Below are positions 1 to 9,793 of a DNA stretch of 37,737 nucleotides, one piece after another (the stretch's first letter is position 1; each line of letters starts with the position of its first letter). The translations under genes were made by a program, and so were the position numbers. The notes beneath the pieces were generated by a model. That model was given only the letters and a program-made list of their open reading frames with translations. It did not search any database and was not told the origin of the DNA. Origin of the DNA: Gemmatimonadaceae bacterium (GTDB lineage Bacteria; Gemmatimonadota; Gemmatimonadetes; Gemmatimonadales; Gemmatimonadaceae); contig JABFXC010000179.1 in the NCBI GenBank assembly GCA_013361935.1, positions 1-37,737 on the forward strand, written 5' to 3'.

Positions 1-333
1 GCGATGGTGGACCGGACGCACCGCGAGCTGACGGATGCGGACGTGGCGAGGATCGCCGGCACCTACCACGCGTGGCGGGGAGACAGGGACGCGGGCTCGT
101 ACGAGAACGTTCGAGGGTTCTGCGTCAGTGCGACCGTCGAAGACATCCGGAAGCACGGGCACGTGCTCACGCCGGGACGGTACGTCGGGGCAGAAGAGCA
201 GGAGGACGGCGGCGAGAAGTACGACGACAAGATGAAGAGCCTCACGGCGATGCTAAATCAACAGCTCACGGAAGCCAGCAAGCTGGATGCGGCGATCACT
301 GCCAGCCTGAGGGAGCTCGGGTATGGCGAGTGA
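1..333 (+). CDS. hsdM: Type I restriction-modification DNA methyltransferase HsdM, C-terminal part (cut by window edge)
   Basis: The frame is open from the first base, so the gene starts outside the window and only about 110 C-terminal residues are visible. No catalytic motif is in view. The tail has the features usual at the end of type I M subunits: an N-terminal stretch with TYHAWRG and a later GRYVG segment (typically LTPGRYVG in HsdM), followed by a charged helical end. HsdM forms the M2S methyltransferase with HsdS, methylating adenine-N6 at a bipartite site and protecting the host from HsdR. Its stop overlaps the hsdS start by 11 bases, which places both in one translationally coupled operon. 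Assignment rests on the LTPGRYVG motif and on the immediately following hsdS. Confidence 0.88.
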   Translation, partial: AMVDRTHRELTDADVARIAGTYHAWRGDRDAGSYENVRGFCVSATVEDIRKHGHVLTPGRYVGAEEQEDGGEKYDDKMKSLTAMLNQQLTEASKLDAAITASLRELGYGE

Positions 334-1627
334 ATGGCCAAACAAGGTCTTCGAGTCACTGCTGGCCGGCCCCCTTCGCAATGGCATCTATAAATCGAAG
401 GAATTCCATGGGCGCGGAGCGAAAATCGTCAATATGGGTGAGCTATTCGCCAACTCTCGACTCCGTGCCATTCCAATGAAGAGAGTTGAACTCACTGAGT
501 CAGAACGCGAGCGCTTTCTGGTCGCACCAAGCGACCTACTTTTCGCCCGCCGATCCCTAGTGGCAGAAGGCGCCGGTAAATGCAGCATCGTCTTGACTGT
601 CGATGAGCCGACTACGTTCGAGTCGTCCATCATCCGAGCGCGACCTGATGCGAGAAAGGCAGATCCACTCTACCTCTATTACTTCTTCAATTCGTCGCGG
701 GGCGCTCACCGACTGGACACCATCCGCCGCCAGGTTGCTGTCGCAGGTATCACTGGTGGCGATCTCGCGAAGCTTGAGGTTCCGATCCCTCCGCTGCCGG
801 AGCAGCGCGCCATCGCCCACATCCTCGGCACGCTGGACGACAAGATCGAGCTAAACCGGCAGATGAGCGAGACACTGGAGGGGATGGCGAGGGCGCTCTT
901 CAAGTCGTGGTTCGTGAACTTCGATCCCGTCCGCGCCAAGGCGGAAGGCCGCGACCTTGGCCTCCCCCGATCCATCGCCGACCTCTTTCCCGATTCCTTT
1001 GAGCATTCGGAATTGGGAGACATTCCAGGGGGTTGGCGGGTGGGAATACTTGGCAACGGTGCCGAGAATCTTCGTCGTGGGTTACAGCCAGACGCAATCT
1101 CGCCCGATAGTGCGTACATCGCGTTGGAGCACATGCCGAAGCGGAGTATCGCGCTTTTTGATTGGGCTACGGCCGCTGGTCTCGAAAGCGGCAAGTTCGC
1201 GTTCAAACGGGGCGAAATCTTGTTTGGCAAGCTCCGGCCCTATTTTCACAAAGTGGGTGTTGCTCCACTCGACGGTGTGTGCTCAACCGACATCGTGGTG
1301 ATTGCACCTGATACGCCTGAGTGGTTCGGGTTCGTGCTCGGCCACGCATCGAGCGATCCGTTCGTTCAGTACGCGAACTCGGGGTCCACGGGCACGAAGA
1401 TGCCGCGGACAAGCTGGGTCGAAATGGCACGCTATGCGATTCCGGTCCCGCCGAAGTCGGTCGCTGAAGCCTTTAACGGCATAGTTCAGCCATACGTGGC
1501 GCGTATTATCGCGGCGATTCATCAAAACCGTACCCTCGCCGCTCTCCGCGACGCCCTGCTTCGCAAGCTGATTTCCGGCGAGCTTCGCGTGAAGGACGCC
1601 GACCGCTTCCTCGCTGGCGCTGGCTGA
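323..1627 (+). CDS. hsdS: Type I restriction-modification specificity subunit HsdS
   Basis: A 434-residue protein of normal HsdS size. It shows the two-fold layout of the family: a first target-recognition domain (about residues 1-155), a central conserved region containing [20 protein letters not shown] and a helical segment with [11 protein letters not shown], a second target-recognition domain (about 230-380) and a second conserved helix near the C terminus ([13 protein letters not shown]). These domains recognise the two halves of the bipartite DNA site and hold the HsdM and HsdR subunits. The ATG lies inside the end of hsdM (11-base overlap) and the TGA overlaps the ATG of the next gene by one base (TGATG), so translation is coupled on both sides. 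The actual target site cannot be read from sequence alone. Confidence 0.95.
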   Translation: MASEWPNKVFESLLAGPLRNGIYKSKEFHGRGAKIVNMGELFANSRLRAIPMKRVELTESERERFLVAPSDLLFARRSLVAEGAGKCSIVLTVDEPTTFESSIIRARPDARKADPLYLYYFFNSSRGAHRLDTIRRQVAVAGITGGDLAKLEVPIPPLPEQRAIAHILGTLDDKIELNRQMSETLEGMARALFKSWFVNFDPVRAKAEGRDLGLPRSIADLFPDSFEHSELGDIPGGWRVGILGNGAENLRRGLQPDAISPDSAYIALEHMPKRSIALFDWATAAGLESGKFAFKRGEILFGKLRPYFHKVGVAPLDGVCSTDIVVIAPDTPEWFGFVLGHASSDPFVQYANSGSTGTKMPRTSWVEMARYAIPVPPKSVAEAFNGIVQPYVARIIAAIHQNRTLAALRDALLRKLISGELRVKDADRFLAGAG

Positions 1628-2772
1628 TGGCCGACCTCGACGCCGTCGCCCCCAACTATCGGCGCGCCCGCCAACGATGGCCGGACGCGCCGATGCTCTG
1701 TAGCTGCCACGACTCGCTGTGCGCATGCTTCGCTGGGAGCGCGCATGGTCAGGTCGAGCAGGTCAAGGCGTTTATCGACAGCGTCTGCCTGACTATCGTC
1801 ACCGAGCTACGCGCGCCGATGCCGGAGAGTACCAATCCAACGACGACGCAGTTGCTCAATGCCGCACTCACGCCACTTGGCCTTCAGAACTCGAAGCATG
1901 CCACCGCGCTCGGAGCCCTGCTGTCAGGCTTCAATAAGGTGTCGGACGCGATCGCGACGATGCGCAACGAGAACGGTCCAGTAGCGCACGGGAAGGAGGG
2001 CTTTCTTGACGCCGTGGCCACGGATCACGCTCGCGCCTTCGTGCACGCGGGCGATGCGATCATCGGCCTGATTCTCAACTCTTACGAGGGAAAGCAGCCG
2101 GATCTGGTCGCGACACGCGAGCCGTATGAGAGCTTCCCACATCTCAACGAGCGAATCGACCGAGCGGTCGCGCTGAGCGCGCGGATCGATGACGACGAGG
2201 CGCGTCCTGTCCTCGTCGTAACCCTGACTGCCGGCGGAGCGGAAGAGGCCTTCGAGCTCAGAGTTCAGCCGAGTGAGCTTTTGTACGGCATTGACCGCGA
2301 GGCGTACGTCGATGTCCTGAAGTCGGCTGACGTCGGAGCGCGATCGGACGGGGAGAGCGGCCCGGTTGTCGAGGAAACCATCAAGCTCCCGCAGGGCGAT
2401 GTGCTCGGCGAGGCTGGGCCGACCGCGGCACTCGTACCGGGCTATCAGGGGGCACTTGCGCCACTCCGCGCCGGCGTCGAGAGCTTCCTTGCCGCAGCTG
2501 GATTGGATCCATCGCGGGTGGCCGCCGATGGCGCGCACCTGCTCGATTCAATCCTCGCTACAGCCGATGCCAGCATGGGGCTCGACTGGAAGGAACGTCC
2601 CCCGCTCCAGGCGCGCGTCAAGGTCGCTTCCAGGCGAGTGCTCGTCCGGTTCGGAGTGCCCACCGACGAAGCGGAGAAGCTCGCCGAGCAGTTTGTGGCG
2701 TGGCTACGAATTCAGGCGCCCGATGGCGAGGTGGCCGTCGCGCAGCCGGATGCGCAGGGAGCAGCCTCATGA
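1627..2772 (+). CDS. Abortive infection (Abi_C domain) protein inside the type I R-M operon
   Basis: A 381-residue cytoplasmic protein. Residues about 40-155 match the abortive-infection C-terminal family (Abi_C): a helical stretch with VKAFIDSVC, then LGALLSGFNKVSDAIATMRN and the signature ...MRNENGPVAHGKEGF, ending in a helix of the type ARAFVHAGDAIIGLIL. In known homologues this module is found in phage-resistance proteins and next to type I R-M genes; its biochemical activity is not settled. The remaining C-terminal 220 residues are acidic, without a family I recognise. Here it is placed between hsdS and an Mrr-like nuclease gene, overlapping both (TGATG, ATGA), so it is made with the R-M proteins. 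My inference is a back-up growth-arrest or RNA/DNA-targeting function. An N-terminal Cys-rich stretch (CSCHDSLCACF) is unusual. Confidence 0.8.
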   Translation: MADLDAVAPNYRRARQRWPDAPMLCSCHDSLCACFAGSAHGQVEQVKAFIDSVCLTIVTELRAPMPESTNPTTTQLLNAALTPLGLQNSKHATALGALLSGFNKVSDAIATMRNENGPVAHGKEGFLDAVATDHARAFVHAGDAIIGLILNSYEGKQPDLVATREPYESFPHLNERIDRAVALSARIDDDEARPVLVVTLTAGGAEEAFELRVQPSELLYGIDREAYVDVLKSADVGARSDGESGPVVEETIKLPQGDVLGEAGPTAALVPGYQGALAPLRAGVESFLAAAGLDPSRVAADGAHLLDSILATADASMGLDWKERPPLQARVKVASRRVLVRFGVPTDEAEKLAEQFVAWLRIQAPDGEVAVAQPDAQGAAS

Positions 2773-3740
2773 CGGGCGTATTCTGCGTTCGCGCCGAGTT
2801 CGGGTCGTACACGAAGCATTTCGTCGAAGGCGGGTACGTTGCCATCGGTTGGATGGGACAGACGGACCTGTCTAGCATCACGTCGAAGGAAGAGCTCTAC
2901 CCACTGTACAAGCGTGCGCACCCCAAAGACACGAGCAACATTGTCATCGGCCAGCAGGTCGGGCAGATCGCGCGCTTCCTTCTCGAGATCCGCGGGGGGG
3001 ACTTCGTGATCACGCCTGCCGCCGACACGGAATGGTTGCACTACGGCCGCGTTGCATCTGACCCATCGTACGTCTTTGCGAAGGCGGACGATGGCTGCCC
3101 TTATCGCCACCGGCGGCAGGTTTCGTGGGAACCAAAGCGGATCAAGCGTGCGGACTTCTCGGTGCCCTTCCAAAACACGATCCGGTCCTCACTCACCGTG
3201 TTCGCGGTCTCGCAGCGCGACGAGTTCCTGAACGCCGTTGGCTACGCCGACCTCACGACCAAGACGACGTCGCCGCAGTACGATCCATACCGCGTCGTGC
3301 TCGAACAGGTGTTGCAGCTGGACGACAAGGAGTTCGAGATCCTCGTCGGCCATCTCCTCACGGCGCTCGGCTTCGAGGGTTCGGAGGTCACCGGCAAGAC
3401 TGGAGACGGCGGCGTGGACGCGACCGGGGAGCTAAACGTCGCGAACCTCGCCAAGGTGAAAGTCTTCGTACAGGCGAAGCGGTACCAGCTTGGGTCGAAG
3501 GTCTCGTCGAGCACCGTCCGGCAGTTGCGTCAGGCGATTCCCTTTGGCGGACAGGGGGCGTTCATCACGACGGCGGACTTCCAGAAGGCCGCGGCGGAAG
3601 TCGCGCTCGAACCGGGCTTTCCGCGCATAGGACTTGTGAACGGGCGACAGCTCGTCGACCTGCTCGTCGAGCACTGGGCCGACATCCCCGGAGAGTTCCG
3701 CGAGCGACTCAAGCTCAAGCCCGGGCTCGTGCTCGCGTGA
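2769..3740 (+). CDS. Mrr-like restriction endonuclease with an extra N-terminal domain
   Basis: A 323-residue protein. I start it at the ATG at 2769, which overlaps the previous stop (ATGA); the open frame extends further upstream but only inside the preceding gene. Residues about 175-300 form a PD-(D/E)xK nuclease of the Mrr_cat type: [17 protein letters not shown], then [13 protein letters not shown] with the catalytic Asp, and VFVQAKRY as the Q/E-x-K motif, followed by a helix and FITTADF. Such nucleases cut modified or foreign DNA as type IV-like enzymes. Residues 1-160 ([24 protein letters not shown]) resemble the small beta-barrel domains that precede Mrr nucleases and may sense the DNA modification; that part is inference. 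Its stop overlaps the GTG start of hsdR (GTGA). Confidence 0.87.
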   Translation: MTGVFCVRAEFGSYTKHFVEGGYVAIGWMGQTDLSSITSKEELYPLYKRAHPKDTSNIVIGQQVGQIARFLLEIRGGDFVITPAADTEWLHYGRVASDPSYVFAKADDGCPYRHRRQVSWEPKRIKRADFSVPFQNTIRSSLTVFAVSQRDEFLNAVGYADLTTKTTSPQYDPYRVVLEQVLQLDDKEFEILVGHLLTALGFEGSEVTGKTGDGGVDATGELNVANLAKVKVFVQAKRYQLGSKVSSSTVRQLRQAIPFGGQGAFITTADFQKAAAEVALEPGFPRIGLVNGRQLVDLLVEHWADIPGEFRERLKLKPGLVLA

Positions 3741-6700
3741 GCCCGTCGTTCGCCGAGTCGGAGGTCGAGGAGGCCGCCCTTGCCTGGCTGGCGGGGCTTG
3801 GGTACACCGTGCTTCACGGCCCCGACATCGCCGTCGGCGAGCCGGCTACAGAGCGGAGCGATCCCGGTTTCCGCGACGTCATTCTCGAGCGACGGCTTCG
3901 CAACGCCATTGGGCGTCTCAATCCCGCGCTACCCGTCGATACACGCGAGGAGGGGTGGCGCAGGGTCACCCGGCTCGACGCGCCCTCGCTGCTCGAGCGC
4001 AATCATGCCGCACACCGATTGCTGGTCGATGGCGTCGCAGTGGAGTACCGCCGGCCTGACGGCTCAATCGCCGGAGCGCAGGCGCGGCTGATCGACTTCG
4101 ACGACCCCACAAATAACGATTGGGTCGCGGTAAATCAGTTCACAGTCTCCGAAGGGCAGCACACGCGGCGTCCCGACATCGTGCTGTTCGTGAACGGCCT
4201 GCCGCTCGCGGTGCTCGAGCTCAAGAACGCCGCCGCCGAGAACGCGACGGTGTGGTCGGCATTCAACCAGCTCCAAACGTATCAGGTGCAGATCCCGGCG
4301 CTTTTCACGACGAATGCCGCGCTCGTCGCCTCGGACGGCGTCCAGGCGAGGATCGGATCCGTCGGCGCGGGGAAGGAGTGGTTCAAACCCTGGCGGACAA
4401 TCGGCGGTCAGGGCGACGCTCCAGCGTCGATGCCGGAACTGCAGGTGATGCTAGAGGGAGTGTTCGAGAAGCGCCGGTTTCTCGACCTCCTCCGCTATTT
4501 CATTGTCTTCGAGGACCGATACGCGAGCGGCGATGGTGGGTCCCTGGTGAAGAAGATGGCGGGATATCACCAATTCCACGCCGTGAACGCCGCGGTCGAG
4601 CAGACGATCCGCGCCGGACGAGTGGCGGCGGCGCGCGCGGATCGATGGGGCGAGGCTGCAGGGCGCTACGAAGCGGGGGCGCGGCCTGGTGGCGAGCCGG
4701 GGGACCGACGGGTGGGTGTCGTCTGGCATACCCAGGGATCGGGTAAAAGCCTCACGATGGCGTTCTACGCTGGACGCATCATCCTGCACCCGGCGATGGA
4801 GAATCCAACAATCGTCGTGCTGACCGACCGCAACGACCTAGACGACCAGCTCTTTGGCACCTTCGCCCGCTGTCGCGACCTGCTGCGCCAGCCGCCCGCC
4901 CAGGCCGCGGATCGCGCCGACCTCCGCGCGAAGCTCGCCGTTGCCGCCGGCGGCGTCGTGTTCACGACGATCCAGAAATTCTTCCCGGAGGAACGCGGCG
5001 ACCGGCATCCCGTCCTCTCGGACCGCCGGAATATCGTGGTCATCGCGGACGAGGCGCACCGGAGCCAGTACGATTTCATCGACGGGTTCGCACGGCACAT
5101 GCGCGACGCATTGCCCAACGCATCCTTTGTAGGGTTCACCGGCACGCCTATCGAGCAAACCGACGCAAACACCCGCGCCGTCTTCGGAGACTACATCAGC
5201 GTCTATGACATCCAGCGCGCGGTAGCCGACGGCGCGACGGTGCCGATCTACTACGAGGGCCGGCTGGCAAAGCTCGGCCTGAGCGAGGCGGAGCGGCCGG
5301 CCATCGATCGGAGCTTCGAGGAGGCGACCGAGGGCGAGGAGGTTCAGCGTAAGGAGCGGTTGAAGAGCAAGTGGGCGCAGCTCGAGGCTGTCGTCGGCGC
5401 GGAGAGGCGAATCGACCTCGTCGCGCGAGACCTCGTCGATCACTTCGAGAAGCGGCTCGACGTCATGCGCGGGAAGGCGATGGTGGTCGTGATGAGTCGA
5501 CGGATCGCGGTCGACCTGTACAACGCGTTGATCCAGCTCCGTCCCGACTGGCATAGCGATGCTGACGAAGAGGGTGCGCTCAAAGTCGTGATGACTGGCT
5601 CCGCATCTGATCCGCTCGAGTGGCAACCACACATCCGGAGCAAGGCAAGGCGCGAGGCGCTCGCCAATCGCTTCCGTGACCCCGACGACCCGTTCCGTAT
5701 CGTGATCGTTCGCGACATGTGGCTCACGGGCTTCGACGCGCCGAGCCTGCACACCATGTACGCCGACAAGCCGATGCGCGGGCATGGGCTTATGCAGGCG
5801 ATCGCGCGGGTAAACCGCGTTTTCAAGGACAAGCCGGGTGGGCTGGTCGTGGACTACCTCGGCCTGGCAGAGGAATTGAAGGCGGCGCTCGCGACCTATA
5901 CCGAGGCCGGAGGCCGCGGGAAGACGGCGATCGACCAAGAGGAGGCGGTGGCGCTGATGCTCGAGAAGTTCGAGATCTGCGCTGGCCTGTTCCATGGGTT
6001 CGATCGCACGCGCTGGCTTCGTGGCACCGCACAAGAGCGGTTGGCGCTTCTGCCCGCCGCGCAGGAGCACATTCTCGCGCAACCCGACGGCAAGGCTCGA
6101 CTACTCACGGTCGTCACCCAGCTGTCGCAGGCGTTCGCGCTCGCGGTGCCCCATGAACAGGCAATCCGGATCCGCGACGACGTGGCGTTCTTTCAAGCCG
6201 TTCGGGCGGTGCTCGCGAAGAACGCGCCGGGCGAGCAAAGGACTGACGAGGAGCTGGACCACGCGATCCGGCAGATCGTCTCGCGCGCAGTCATCTCGGA
6301 CGAGGTCGTGGACATCTTCGCCGCGGCCGGCCTGCAGAAGCCGGACATCTCAATCCTGTCCGATGAGTTCCTTGCCGACGTGCGCGGATTGCCGCAGCGC
6401 AATCTCGCCGTCGAGCTGCTTCAGAGGCTATTGCGAGGGGAGATCAAGACCCGGTCGAAGCACAACGTGGTTGAGGCGCGCTCCTTCGCCTCGCTGCTCG
6501 ACCAGGCCGTGCGGCGCTATCAGAGCCGCGCGATCGAAGCCGCGCAGGTGATCGAGGAACTGATCGGCCTCGCAAAGGACATGCGAGCCTCGGTCGCTCG
6601 CGGAGACAAGTTAGGGCTGAATTCCGACGAGCTCGCGTTCTACGACGCCTTGGAGACGAATGACAGCGCGGTCAAGGTGCTAGGCGACGATACGCTTCGG

Positions 6701-6904
6701 GCCATAGCTCGTGAGCTTGTCGATACGGTGCGTCGAAACGCGACGATCGACTGGACGATCCGAGCGAATGTGCGCGCTCAGATGCGCGTCTACATCAAGC
6801 GCATTCTCAGAAAGTACGGCTACCCTCCGGATAAACAGGCACGTGCAACGGAGACGGTGCTGGAACAGGCGGAAGCCTTGTCCGCGGAGTGGGCTGAGCA
6901 TTGA
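3737..6904 (+). CDS. hsdR: Type I restriction-modification endonuclease/translocase HsdR
   Basis: A 1055-residue protein, normal for HsdR. The start is the GTG at 3737 that overlaps the preceding TGA (GTGA); the frame is open further upstream but only as a shadow of the nuclease gene. Visible order: N-terminal PD-(D/E)xK nuclease near residues 145-165 (RPDIVLF then LAVLELKN), superfamily 2 helicase motor with Walker A GSGKS near 334, DEAH near 437, FTGTP near 467, and a second RecA-like domain with TGFDAP and QAIARVNR, then a helical C-terminal domain that binds the M2S core. It uses ATP to pull DNA past the complex and cuts unmethylated DNA at a distance. It is the last gene of the operon; the following 360 bases hold no gene. 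Confidence 0.97.
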   Translation: MSPSFAESEVEEAALAWLAGLGYTVLHGPDIAVGEPATERSDPGFRDVILERRLRNAIGRLNPALPVDTREEGWRRVTRLDAPSLLERNHAAHRLLVDGVAVEYRRPDGSIAGAQARLIDFDDPTNNDWVAVNQFTVSEGQHTRRPDIVLFVNGLPLAVLELKNAAAENATVWSAFNQLQTYQVQIPALFTTNAALVASDGVQARIGSVGAGKEWFKPWRTIGGQGDAPASMPELQVMLEGVFEKRRFLDLLRYFIVFEDRYASGDGGSLVKKMAGYHQFHAVNAAVEQTIRAGRVAAARADRWGEAAGRYEAGARPGGEPGDRRVGVVWHTQGSGKSLTMAFYAGRIILHPAMENPTIVVLTDRNDLDDQLFGTFARCRDLLRQPPAQAADRADLRAKLAVAAGGVVFTTIQKFFPEERGDRHPVLSDRRNIVVIADEAHRSQYDFIDGFARHMRDALPNASFVGFTGTPIEQTDANTRAVFGDYISVYDIQRAVADGATVPIYYEGRLAKLGLSEAERPAIDRSFEEATEGEEVQRKERLKSKWAQLEAVVGAERRIDLVARDLVDHFEKRLDVMRGKAMVVVMSRRIAVDLYNALIQLRPDWHSDADEEGALKVVMTGSASDPLEWQPHIRSKARREALANRFRDPDDPFRIVIVRDMWLTGFDAPSLHTMYADKPMRGHGLMQAIARVNRVFKDKPGGLVVDYLGLAEELKAALATYTEAGGRGKTAIDQEEAVALMLEKFEICAGLFHGFDRTRWLRGTAQERLALLPAAQEHILAQPDGKARLLTVVTQLSQAFALAVPHEQAIRIRDDVAFFQAVRAVLAKNAPGEQRTDEELDHAIRQIVSRAVISDEVVDIFAAAGLQKPDISILSDEFLADVRGLPQRNLAVELLQRLLRGEIKTRSKHNVVEARSFASLLDQAVRRYQSRAIEAAQVIEELIGLAKDMRASVARGDKLGLNSDELAFYDALETNDSAVKVLGDDTLRAIARELVDTVRRNATIDWTIRANVRAQMRVYIKRILRKYGYPPDKQARATETVLEQAEALSAEWAEH

Positions 6905-6971
6905 CTCTAGGCGCAGGCCTCGAGACCGTGCCTCTGATGCCGTCAATGCGCCAATTCTTGGGTGGGCGGCC

Positions 6972-6995
6972 ATTACCCGTTTGATTACCCGTTTG
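6972..6995 (+). repeat. Perfect 12-bp tandem repeat (two copies)
   Basis: ATTACCCGTTTG occurs twice back to back, in an AT-richer stretch between the end of hsdR and the tRNA fragment. Its position just inside a proposed integration border resembles arm-type sites bound by tyrosine integrases or excisionases, but this role is inference; the repeat itself is exact. Confidence 0.85.
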
Positions 6996-7110
6996 CCCCG
7001 ACTTTTCTCGATATTTTGTCGTGAGAACCCCGGCGCCGATGCCCGGTTTCTCCTATGAAAGCCGTCAAATTGCCGTGATTGTCGCCCCGCCTAACCGCCA
7101 ATGGGGTTCA

Positions 7111-7142
7111 GGGGGTCGCGGATTCAAATCCCGCCGTCCCGA
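7111..7142 (+). other. 3' fragment of a tRNA gene (tRNA-Pro-like): putative attachment site at the island's right border
   Basis: The stretch reads as variable loop, T arm, 3' acceptor strand and discriminator base: T-stem GCGGA / CCCGC around the loop TTCAAAT (7123-7129), then acceptor strand CGTCCCG (7135-7141) and A7142. A matching 5' acceptor would be CGGGACG, the start typical of bacterial tRNA-Pro. No 5' half exists upstream, where island-like sequence lies instead. The usually invariant G53-C61 pair is A-C here (7122/7130), showing decay or a non-functional copy. Integrative elements entering tRNA 3' ends leave exactly such a copy at the distal border; the intact tRNA would then lie left of the window. 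Not a working tRNA gene. Confidence 0.62.
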
Positions 7143-7190
7143 TTTGCACTGAAACGCTGGCAAGGCGTTGATCGAGCGCCGCTTGAAACT

Positions 7191-7223
7191 GGAGGGGCCT
7201 CTTACGATGGGGTCCCTCCTTTT
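7191..7223 (+). terminator. Intrinsic terminator downstream of the tRNA fragment
   Basis: An 11-bp stem (7191-7201 with 7209-7219, two G-T wobbles) encloses the 7-nt loop TTACGAT and is followed directly by TTTT (7220-7223). It sits about 50 nt after the tRNA 3' fragment on the same strand, as expected for the original terminator of that tRNA gene, left behind when the island separated it from the rest of the gene. Confidence 0.8.
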
Positions 7224-7269
7224 CCTGCGGTATGCGACCCAGTGTGCCGCGTTTCACATCCGCCCCCGC

Positions 7270-8355
7270 CTAACGCGCCTCGCTCTCCTCCAACAGCTCC
7301 GCGAGATACTTCCCCCAAACCGCAGGAACAGAGTGCGTCCCATGTCCGCGCGTCGCGTCGCTGATCGGGATGAGGACGAAGCGGCCGCGGGGCACCTTCT
7401 TGATCTCATGTTCGACGATGCCGAGCTCCGGCGGGTTCACCTGGTCGTCGGCGGAGTTGACTGCGAGGAGCGGGGCGCGGATCTGGGCAAGGTGCGGCGA
7501 CGGATCGTAGGTGCGCGACGCTTCGAAGGCGTAGATCATGTCGTTCGCGTCCAGGCGCGACGCGTAGCGGCGCGTGTTGGCGACGAGGAAGCTGTCCGCG
7601 GCGGCACGCGTCGGCGCGGCCTTCTGCCACTGCAGCGGGCTGCTCGTCATGAGCATCAGGAAGTGCACCGCGTCGGTGAGGCCCGCCTCGGGCTGGGCGG
7701 CGTAGTCGCCTCCCTTCCACTCGGGGTCGCGCTCGATCGCGCCGACGATCATCTGACGGATCATGCGATTGCGCCCCGCGATCTCGACGGGCGCGCTCGC
7801 CAGCGGCATCAGCGCGTCCATGAAGTCGGGGTACGTATAGCCCCACACCCACGTATGCATCCCGCCCATCGACGTGCCCATGACGAGCCGCAGGTGGTTC
7901 ACGCCCAGTCCCTCGGTGACGAGCCGGTACTGCGCGCGCACCATGTCGTCGTAGGTGTACCTGGGGAAGCGCATGCGCATCCCTTCGCTCGGCCGGCTCG
8001 ACGCCCCGTGCCCGATGCCGTCGGGGAGGATGATGTAATACTTCGTGGCGTCGAGCAGCTGGCCCGCGCCGAAGAGGTGACCGGCGAAGGTCTCGCTGAG
8101 GAAGCCACGCCCGTCACCGGTGGTGCCGTGCATGACGAGCACCGCGTTGCGCACCCGCCCGCTCGCGTCGCGCAGCGGCCGGCCGATGGTCGTGTAGTGG
8201 ATCCGCAGCGCGCGCAGCGTGTCGCCGCTCGTGAAGACGAAGTCGCGCGCGACGAAGTCGCCCTCGATCGGCGCAGGGTAGGATCTGGCCCCCTGCGCGC
8301 GGAGAGGTGCGGCGAGAGGCGCGAGGAGCGCGATGAGGAGAAGCGTCAGGCGCAT
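7270..8355 (-). CDS. Secreted MetX-like alpha/beta hydrolase (homoserine O-acetyltransferase superfamily)
   Basis: A 361-residue protein starting MRLTLLLIALLAPLAAPLRAQ, a clear signal peptide, so the enzyme acts outside the cytoplasm, unlike true MetX. The fold markers of the MetX branch are present: HGTTGDG near residue 85, nucleophile Ser162 in GTSMGGMH, catalytic Asp in NSADDQVNP and His in RGHGTHSVP near the C terminus. The substrate is unknown; homoserine acetylation is unlikely for an exported enzyme, and an esterase or amidase role is more plausible. The long open frame upstream of this start runs antisense through the histidine kinase gene and is not coding. The stop codon TAG lies within a CGTTAGGC octamer (see findings). 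Confidence 0.88.
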   Translation of the reverse strand: MRLTLLLIALLAPLAAPLRAQGARSYPAPIEGDFVARDFVFTSGDTLRALRIHYTTIGRPLRDASGRVRNAVLVMHGTTGDGRGFLSETFAGHLFGAGQLLDATKYYIILPDGIGHGASSRPSEGMRMRFPRYTYDDMVRAQYRLVTEGLGVNHLRLVMGTSMGGMHTWVWGYTYPDFMDALMPLASAPVEIAGRNRMIRQMIVGAIERDPEWKGGDYAAQPEAGLTDAVHFLMLMTSSPLQWQKAAPTRAAADSFLVANTRRYASRLDANDMIYAFEASRTYDPSPHLAQIRAPLLAVNSADDQVNPPELGIVEHEIKKVPRGRFVLIPISDATRGHGTHSVPAVWGKYLAELLEESEAR

Positions 8356-8469
8356 CGGCTGCGGACGGGTGGCGCGCGGAGTTGGGGATGAATCAGTCGC
8401 CGGACATATTGGCGCGCGATCTGAATGAGCGCTATTGTGAAAACGGCTATTCCGTACTCTGAGGCCGCC

Positions 8470-9762
8470 ATGCACACCCCATCCGCCGAGCAGTCCCCCG
8501 CCGCCGACCGCCGCACCGCGCGCGGCGACCGCCGCGAGCCGCGGGCGCCCTACGCCGCCCTCGAGAGCCTCGCGCGCCTCATCGAGTACCAGCTCCCGAC
8601 CATGCGCGCGTCGATCCTCCTCCTCGACGCCGAGCACGGGACGCTCCACCACGGCGCGGCGCCCACGCTCCCCGCCGAGTACTTCCGGGCGATCGACGGC
8701 GCCCACATCGGGCCGGTCGCGGGGTCGTGCGGGACCGCCGCCTGGCGCGGGGAGCAGGTCATCGTCGCCGACATCACCACCGATCCGCTCTGGGCCGACT
8801 ACCGCGCCCTCGCGCTCCCGCACGGGCTCCGCGCCTGCTGGTCGACGCCGATCATCGACGATGGCCAGCAGGTGCTCGGCACCTTTGCGATGTACTACGA
8901 CGAGCCGCGCGTCCCCAGCGAGCACGAGCAGGGCCTCATGCGCACCGCGGCGATGCTCGGCTGCAACATCCTCGTCCGCGCGCGCGCCGAGGAGTCGCTG
9001 CGCGAGAGCGAGGCGAAGATGCGCGCCGCGCGCGCGGAGGCCGAGCACGCGAACCAGGTGAAGTCGGATTTTCTCGCGATGATGAGCCACGAGCTGCGCA
9101 CCCCGCTCAACGCCATCGGCGGCTACGCGACGCTCATGCTCGACGGCATTCCCAACCCGCCCACCGACGCGCAGCGCAACTACCTCGCGCGCATCCAGAA
9201 GGCGCAGAAGCATCTGCTCAGCCTCATCGAGTCCGTGCTCACCCACGCGAAGCTCGAGGCGGGGAAGATGACCTACCGCATGGAGAACGCGCGGCTCGGC
9301 GAGCTGCTCGACGTCGTCGAGTCGCTGTCGCGGCCGCAGCTCGCCGAGAAGGGGATCGCGTACGACTGCGGCGGCTGCGACACGAAGGTCGTCGTGCGCG
9401 GCGACCGGCAGAAGGTCGTGCAGATCCTCCTCAACCTGATGTCGAACGCGATCAAGTTCACTCCCGCGGGCGGGCGCGTCGCGGTGCGCACGAGCATCCC
9501 CGCGCCGGGCCGCGTGACCATCGGCGTCCGCGACACGGGCATCGGGATGAGCGCGGAGCAGGTGGCCACGGTCTTCGAGCCCTTCGTGCAGTTCGACAAC
9601 AAGCTCACCCGGCCGGAGCGCGGCACGGGGCTGGGCATGCCCATCAGCCGCGAGCTGGCGCGGGGGATGGGCGGCGACCTGAACGTCGAGAGCGAGCCGG
9701 GCGTGGGGACGGAGTTCCTGCTCACCCTCTCGACGGACCTCGTCGCCGAGCGCGCGGACTGA
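8470..9762 (+). CDS. GAF-domain sensor histidine kinase (soluble)
   Basis: A 430-residue kinase without membrane segments. Residues about 25-175 form a GAF domain (SILLLDAEHGTLHHG, AHIGPVAGSCGTAAWRGE, DPLWADYRALALPHGLRACWS), followed by a short coiled linker, the HisKA dimerisation domain with phospho-acceptor His207 in FLAMMSHELRTPLNAI, and a HATPase domain with N box (ILLNLMSNAIKF), G1 (DTGIGM) and G2 (GTGLGM). It senses a cytoplasmic small molecule or redox/light cue through GAF. I prefer the ATG at 8470, preceded by a weak GAGG, over the in-frame ATG at 8425 that has no ribosome-binding site. No response regulator is encoded beside it, so its partner is elsewhere. Confidence 0.9.
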   Translation: MHTPSAEQSPAADRRTARGDRREPRAPYAALESLARLIEYQLPTMRASILLLDAEHGTLHHGAAPTLPAEYFRAIDGAHIGPVAGSCGTAAWRGEQVIVADITTDPLWADYRALALPHGLRACWSTPIIDDGQQVLGTFAMYYDEPRVPSEHEQGLMRTAAMLGCNILVRARAEESLRESEAKMRAARAEAEHANQVKSDFLAMMSHELRTPLNAIGGYATLMLDGIPNPPTDAQRNYLARIQKAQKHLLSLIESVLTHAKLEAGKMTYRMENARLGELLDVVESLSRPQLAEKGIAYDCGGCDTKVVVRGDRQKVVQILLNLMSNAIKFTPAGGRVAVRTSIPAPGRVTIGVRDTGIGMSAEQVATVFEPFVQFDNKLTRPERGTGLGMPISRELARGMGGDLNVESEPGVGTEFLLTLSTDLVAERAD

Positions 9763-9793
9763 GCGAATTTCCGGAAGTCGGTCGTGACGAGCG

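Noticed and set aside
3125..3736. N-terminal extension of HsdR by 204 codons
   Set aside because: It overlaps the Mrr-like gene in another frame and is Arg-rich nonsense; the GTG at 3737 gives a coupled start and normal HsdR length.
7087..7142. Complete functional tRNA gene
   Set aside because: No anticodon arm, D arm or 5' acceptor strand can be folded upstream, and the G53-C61 pair is disrupted.
8356..9246. 297-codon upstream extension of the MetX-like hydrolase
   Set aside because: It runs antisense through the GAF histidine kinase; the hydrolase has a clean signal peptide start at 8355.
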